Translations under genes and position numbers: made by a program | Shown: one piece after another, positions 40,379 to 43,258 of the stretch | Layout of the letters: each line of letters begins with the position of its first letter | Numbering within the stretch: the stretch's first letter is position 1 | The notes under the pieces: model-generated | Database searches by the model: none | Seen by the model: only the letters and a program-made list of their open reading frames with translations | Told to the model about the DNA's origin: nothing | Assembly: GCA_023267275.1 (NCBI GenBank) | Contig: JAHFNO010000012.1 | Location: forward strand, 1-43,258 | DNA from: Candidatus Nomurabacteria bacterium | GTDB lineage: Bacteria; Patescibacteriota; Minisyncoccia; Phycocordibacterales; UBA9973 | Length of the DNA: 43,258 nt | Reading direction: 5' to 3'

Positions 40379-41810
40379 CGACGACGAGATATTCGGAAAA
40401 ATCCTGAAGGATCAGGCGTTCCGAAAAGCCATCGTCCGCGAGAGCTTCGAGTATTTCTTTCCGATATATTTCGCAAGCTACATGCAGTACGATGCCGCGC
40501 CGTTCCATAAGGAGATGTTCAACATCCTTGAGAACGAGAAAGACCACCACCTTGCAGTGTTTGTGGCTTTTCGCGGCTCGGCTAAGTCAACCATCATTGG
40601 TCTCGCATATGTACTATGGTCAATTCTCGGAACCCAAAACAAGCGGTTCATACTTTTGTGCGGACAGACCGAGCAGAAAACGCGAGCGTATTTGTCGCAT
40701 ATAAAGGAGCAGTTGCTTCATAATGAACTGTTGCGAAAAGACCTCGGACCCTTTGAGGAAGAACGCAACAGTCTCGGCAATGCGACAGCCATCATTCTCA
40801 AACAGATCGGTGCAAAAATTATGATCTGCTCCACGGGTCAGAGTATTCGCGGTATGCGTCACAATGAGCATCGCCCAGACCTGATCATCCTTGACGATAT
40901 CGAGGACTTGGACTCAGTTAAAACGCATGAAGGTCGAGACAAGACTTACGACTGGATGACTGGCGAAGTCATTCCCGCCGGAAGTCATAAGACGCGCATT
41001 ATTGCAGTCGGTAACTTGCTTCATGAAGACTCTGTACTCAGACGACTTCAGAGAAAGATACAAGCCGGAGAGCTTGAACTCATGGGTGGTATATACCGCG
41101 AGTACCCGATTGTCGACAAGGACGGTGTACCACTCTGGCCGGGCAAATATCCGGACGAACAGAGCCTCAAAGCCGAGCGTGAGAAAACCTTGGATGAGAG
41201 GTCTTGGCTACGTGAGTATATGCTCCAGATCGTTGCAGATGATGAACAGATCATCACGGACGATGACATTAAATACTACGACGAGCTTCCGAAAGAAAAG
41301 CCGAACTATATCTGCATCGGCGTTGACTTAGCAATCTCACAAAAAGCGAGTGCGGACTTTCCGGCTATCGTCGTGGTGTATGTTTACAATCGCGGTGATG
41401 ACCTAAAAGTATATGTCCGTCCGTTTCCTTTTCATTCCAAGGTTGGTATCAAGGAATTACTTGAACATTTAAAAAATATTATTGCCGCTGAACGTATGCA
41501 CCGAGTTCCGGTTAAGGTATTCATGGAGAACAACGGCATGCAGGATGCCATTGTCGAACTTGCGAAAGATGACAGCTATGGCATCATCGGTGTGCCGAGC
41601 GTTGCCGACAAAGCATCTCGATTGAGAGTCGCCGCAGTACCGATGAAGAAAGGTCAGGTGTTCTTTCCACATCACGGTTGCGGTGATCTCATCGAAGAAC
41701 TCACCGGCTTCGGAAAAGAAAATCACGACGACCTTGCGGATGCTTTTTCGATTTCAATGATCCAGATTATTCAAAAGTATGGTAAAAAACAGGGACGGCT
41801 ACTTGGTTAA
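40347..41810 (+). CDS. Terminase large subunit
   Basis: Walker A AFRGSAKST, Walker B LIILDDIEDLD, nuclease-domain ICIGVDLAISQKASADFPAIVV and HDDLADAFS. Confidence 0.92.
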   Translation: MSKKRKRKKNSDDEIFGKILKDQAFRKAIVRESFEYFFPIYFASYMQYDAAPFHKEMFNILENEKDHHLAVFVAFRGSAKSTIIGLAYVLWSILGTQNKRFILLCGQTEQKTRAYLSHIKEQLLHNELLRKDLGPFEEERNSLGNATAIILKQIGAKIMICSTGQSIRGMRHNEHRPDLIILDDIEDLDSVKTHEGRDKTYDWMTGEVIPAGSHKTRIIAVGNLLHEDSVLRRLQRKIQAGELELMGGIYREYPIVDKDGVPLWPGKYPDEQSLKAEREKTLDERSWLREYMLQIVADDEQIITDDDIKYYDELPKEKPNYICIGVDLAISQKASADFPAIVVVYVYNRGDDLKVYVRPFPFHSKVGIKELLEHLKNIIAAERMHRVPVKVFMENNGMQDAIVELAKDDSYGIIGVPSVADKASRLRVAAVPMKKGQVFFPHHGCGDLIEELTGFGKENHDDLADAFSISMIQIIQKYGKKQGRLLG

Positions 41811-42490
41811 TTCGCAGGTAGTCTTCCTCCGTTTGCGAGACAATCAGCAACAGAATTGTATGCAGTAAAGTGAGTTGTTTGAGAATAGTAGCGCGTGCCT
41901 TTCGCATGACAGATACCAGTAGTGCTTTTCTTTACAGCAGGGTCAGTGGATGGTGCGGTCGTCTGGGTCGATTTTGTCTGAATGGTTTTTGTGGCAGGCT
42001 TCGGATTTTTCCATGCTTGGTATGCAACAGTCCAGTCCCCAGAGATGGCTTTTTGAGCATCAGTTAGTGATATCGCTCCAGAGCATACTTGTGAATGCAA
42101 GTAGTTTTCAAGCGTGTCTTTTACGCGTGCGCCGTTGTCGATGTTGTAGGCTTCGGGAAAGAGATTTGAAATATCATTCGAGCCGCCGAGTTCAAGCGAG
42201 ATGATGTGATCGACTTCATAGTTTGAACGTGCGCTCCATGCAATACCGTATTCTTTAAATACTTTTTTCTTGGTGGCAGTGGTTACATCTCTGACTTTTT
42301 TAGTGTAGCCGGAAACGCAGACAATACTTGCATTGGTAGTGAGAACTGCACCCGGCGAACATGCGGTGTCGGGAGTCGCTCCGGCAACACAATGGCTCGT
42401 CTTGGTTTGAATGCCAAAGGTAGCCAAAGCAGGAGTTGCTCCGAATATGGATAGCACGAGTATTGAGATGGCTACGATTTTGGTCTTCAT
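41807..42490 (-). CDS. Secreted HNH nuclease
   Basis: Signal peptide MKTKIVAISILVLSIFGATPALA; YEVDHIISLELGGSNDISNLFPE; C-terminal CHAKGTRYYSQTTHFTAYNSVADCLANGGRLP. Confidence 0.85.
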   Translation of the reverse strand: MKTKIVAISILVLSIFGATPALATFGIQTKTSHCVAGATPDTACSPGAVLTTNASIVCVSGYTKKVRDVTTATKKKVFKEYGIAWSARSNYEVDHIISLELGGSNDISNLFPEAYNIDNGARVKDTLENYLHSQVCSGAISLTDAQKAISGDWTVAYQAWKNPKPATKTIQTKSTQTTAPSTDPAVKKSTTGICHAKGTRYYSQTTHFTAYNSVADCLANGGRLPAN

Positions 42491-42526
42491 ATTTTCTTTA
42501 TCTTTTCTTGATATATATTTTAGATA

Positions 42527-42829
42527 CTACCCTAGAATTTTCTTTTTACCAGCCTCGAACTCTTCGTGCGTGATGACTCCTTTTTCTTTGAGTGCATGGA
42601 GTTCAATGAGTTCATTCGAAGTACTTTTAACAGGCGTGTTTTTCTCAATGACGACTGCCACCGGAGCGTCATTTGTGGATGACCAAATGAGCGCGACGAT
42701 CCATCCAATGACTGTCCAACCGAGAAAGAAGTTGAGCGTGAGGACAGCACTCTTGTTGCGTTTCTTTTTCCAATATGCGTTAACTGATGGAAGAAAATAC
42801 AGAAAGAAAATGAATATTCCTAGTGCCAT
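42527..42829 (-). CDS. Superinfection immunity-like membrane protein with SHOCT tail
   Basis: YFLPSVNAYWKKKRNKSAVLTLNFFLGWTVIGWIVALIWS; C-terminal ELIELHALKEKGVITHEEFEAGKKKILG. Confidence 0.82.
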   Translation of the reverse strand: MALGIFIFFLYFLPSVNAYWKKKRNKSAVLTLNFFLGWTVIGWIVALIWSSTNDAPVAVVIEKNTPVKSTSNELIELHALKEKGVITHEEFEAGKKKILG

Positions 42830-42832
42830 ATA

Positions 42833-43117
42833 TTACTTCTCGTAGAGAACGACAAATGAATCTGTTGCCGAGAAATCGCCTTGCTCGGGTGTGTGGATGG
42901 TTACAGTCGCTAGTCCGATATCATAATCGGAATTCGGATCTACTTGTATCTGCTCCTCAGGGATGCGAATCTTCGGAGAGAAATTGTAAACGATTTGGTT
43001 GGTATCGAAATGACCGGAGTAGACAAGTTTTGTCTTTTTGGAAAGCGGATCGCTTCCGGCGTAGAGCTTCACATCTGCCGAGATGGGCATCTTAGCAGTT
43101 GCATCACTTGAAATCAT
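42833..43117 (-). CDS. Hypothetical protein
   Basis: 94 aa ORF in tandem with the immunity-like gene. Confidence 0.5.
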   Translation of the reverse strand: MISSDATAKMPISADVKLYAGSDPLSKKTKLVYSGHFDTNQIVYNFSPKIRIPEEQIQVDPNSDYDIGLATVTIHTPEQGDFSATDSFVVLYEK

Positions 43118-43258
43118 GTCGCCGTTGCTGTCGAGGTATCCGAATTTCCGTTTTGTATTGCATCAAAGTATTCTGTATTGTATGAAAGCAAAAAAAAATT
43201 TCTCGAATACAGAAGGAAGACAGAAATCAAATTTACATATTAAAAAAGCGTGGATGTA

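Overview
AT-rich bacterial window that reads like a CPR/Patescibacteria (Parcubacteria-like) chromosome; this lineage call is inference from gene content and style. Left part: pyrG (partial), ftsX, ftsE and a shortened prfB. Then a tRNA nest (3.1-7.2 kb) with five tRNAs: two are interrupted by group I introns (tRNA-Thr(GGU), initiator tRNA-fMet) and two homing-endonuclease genes (HNH, LAGLIDADG) abut or overlap tRNAs. Next come gatA/gatC, an L-asparaginase, and a Panacea/DUF4065 + RelE-like toxin-antitoxin pair lodged at the 3' end of ligA and flanked by a 57-bp duplication of the ligA tail. A large type IV pilus locus (14.7-30.3 kb) follows, interrupted by a foreign-looking cassette (20.7-23.2 kb), then a GH18 protein, an ATP-grasp protein, a PLD protein, HicAB and membrane proteins. 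From about 36.7 kb a higher-GC phage-like module begins: structured non-coding DNA, ParB-methyltransferase, a second methyltransferase, TerS, TerL, a secreted HNH nuclease and a superinfection-immunity/SHOCT protein. The observations I rate highest are (i) heptanucleotide tandem arrays with different sequences but the same period, sitting 0-12 nt upstream of at least seven start codons, (ii) the ligA-tail/TA mini-island, (iii) the tRNA/intron/homing-endonuclease nest, and (iv) two structured RNA-like loci (4.9 kb and 36.8 kb) with parallel architecture. All coordinates were read by eye from the sequence and ORF track; no searches or folding software were run.
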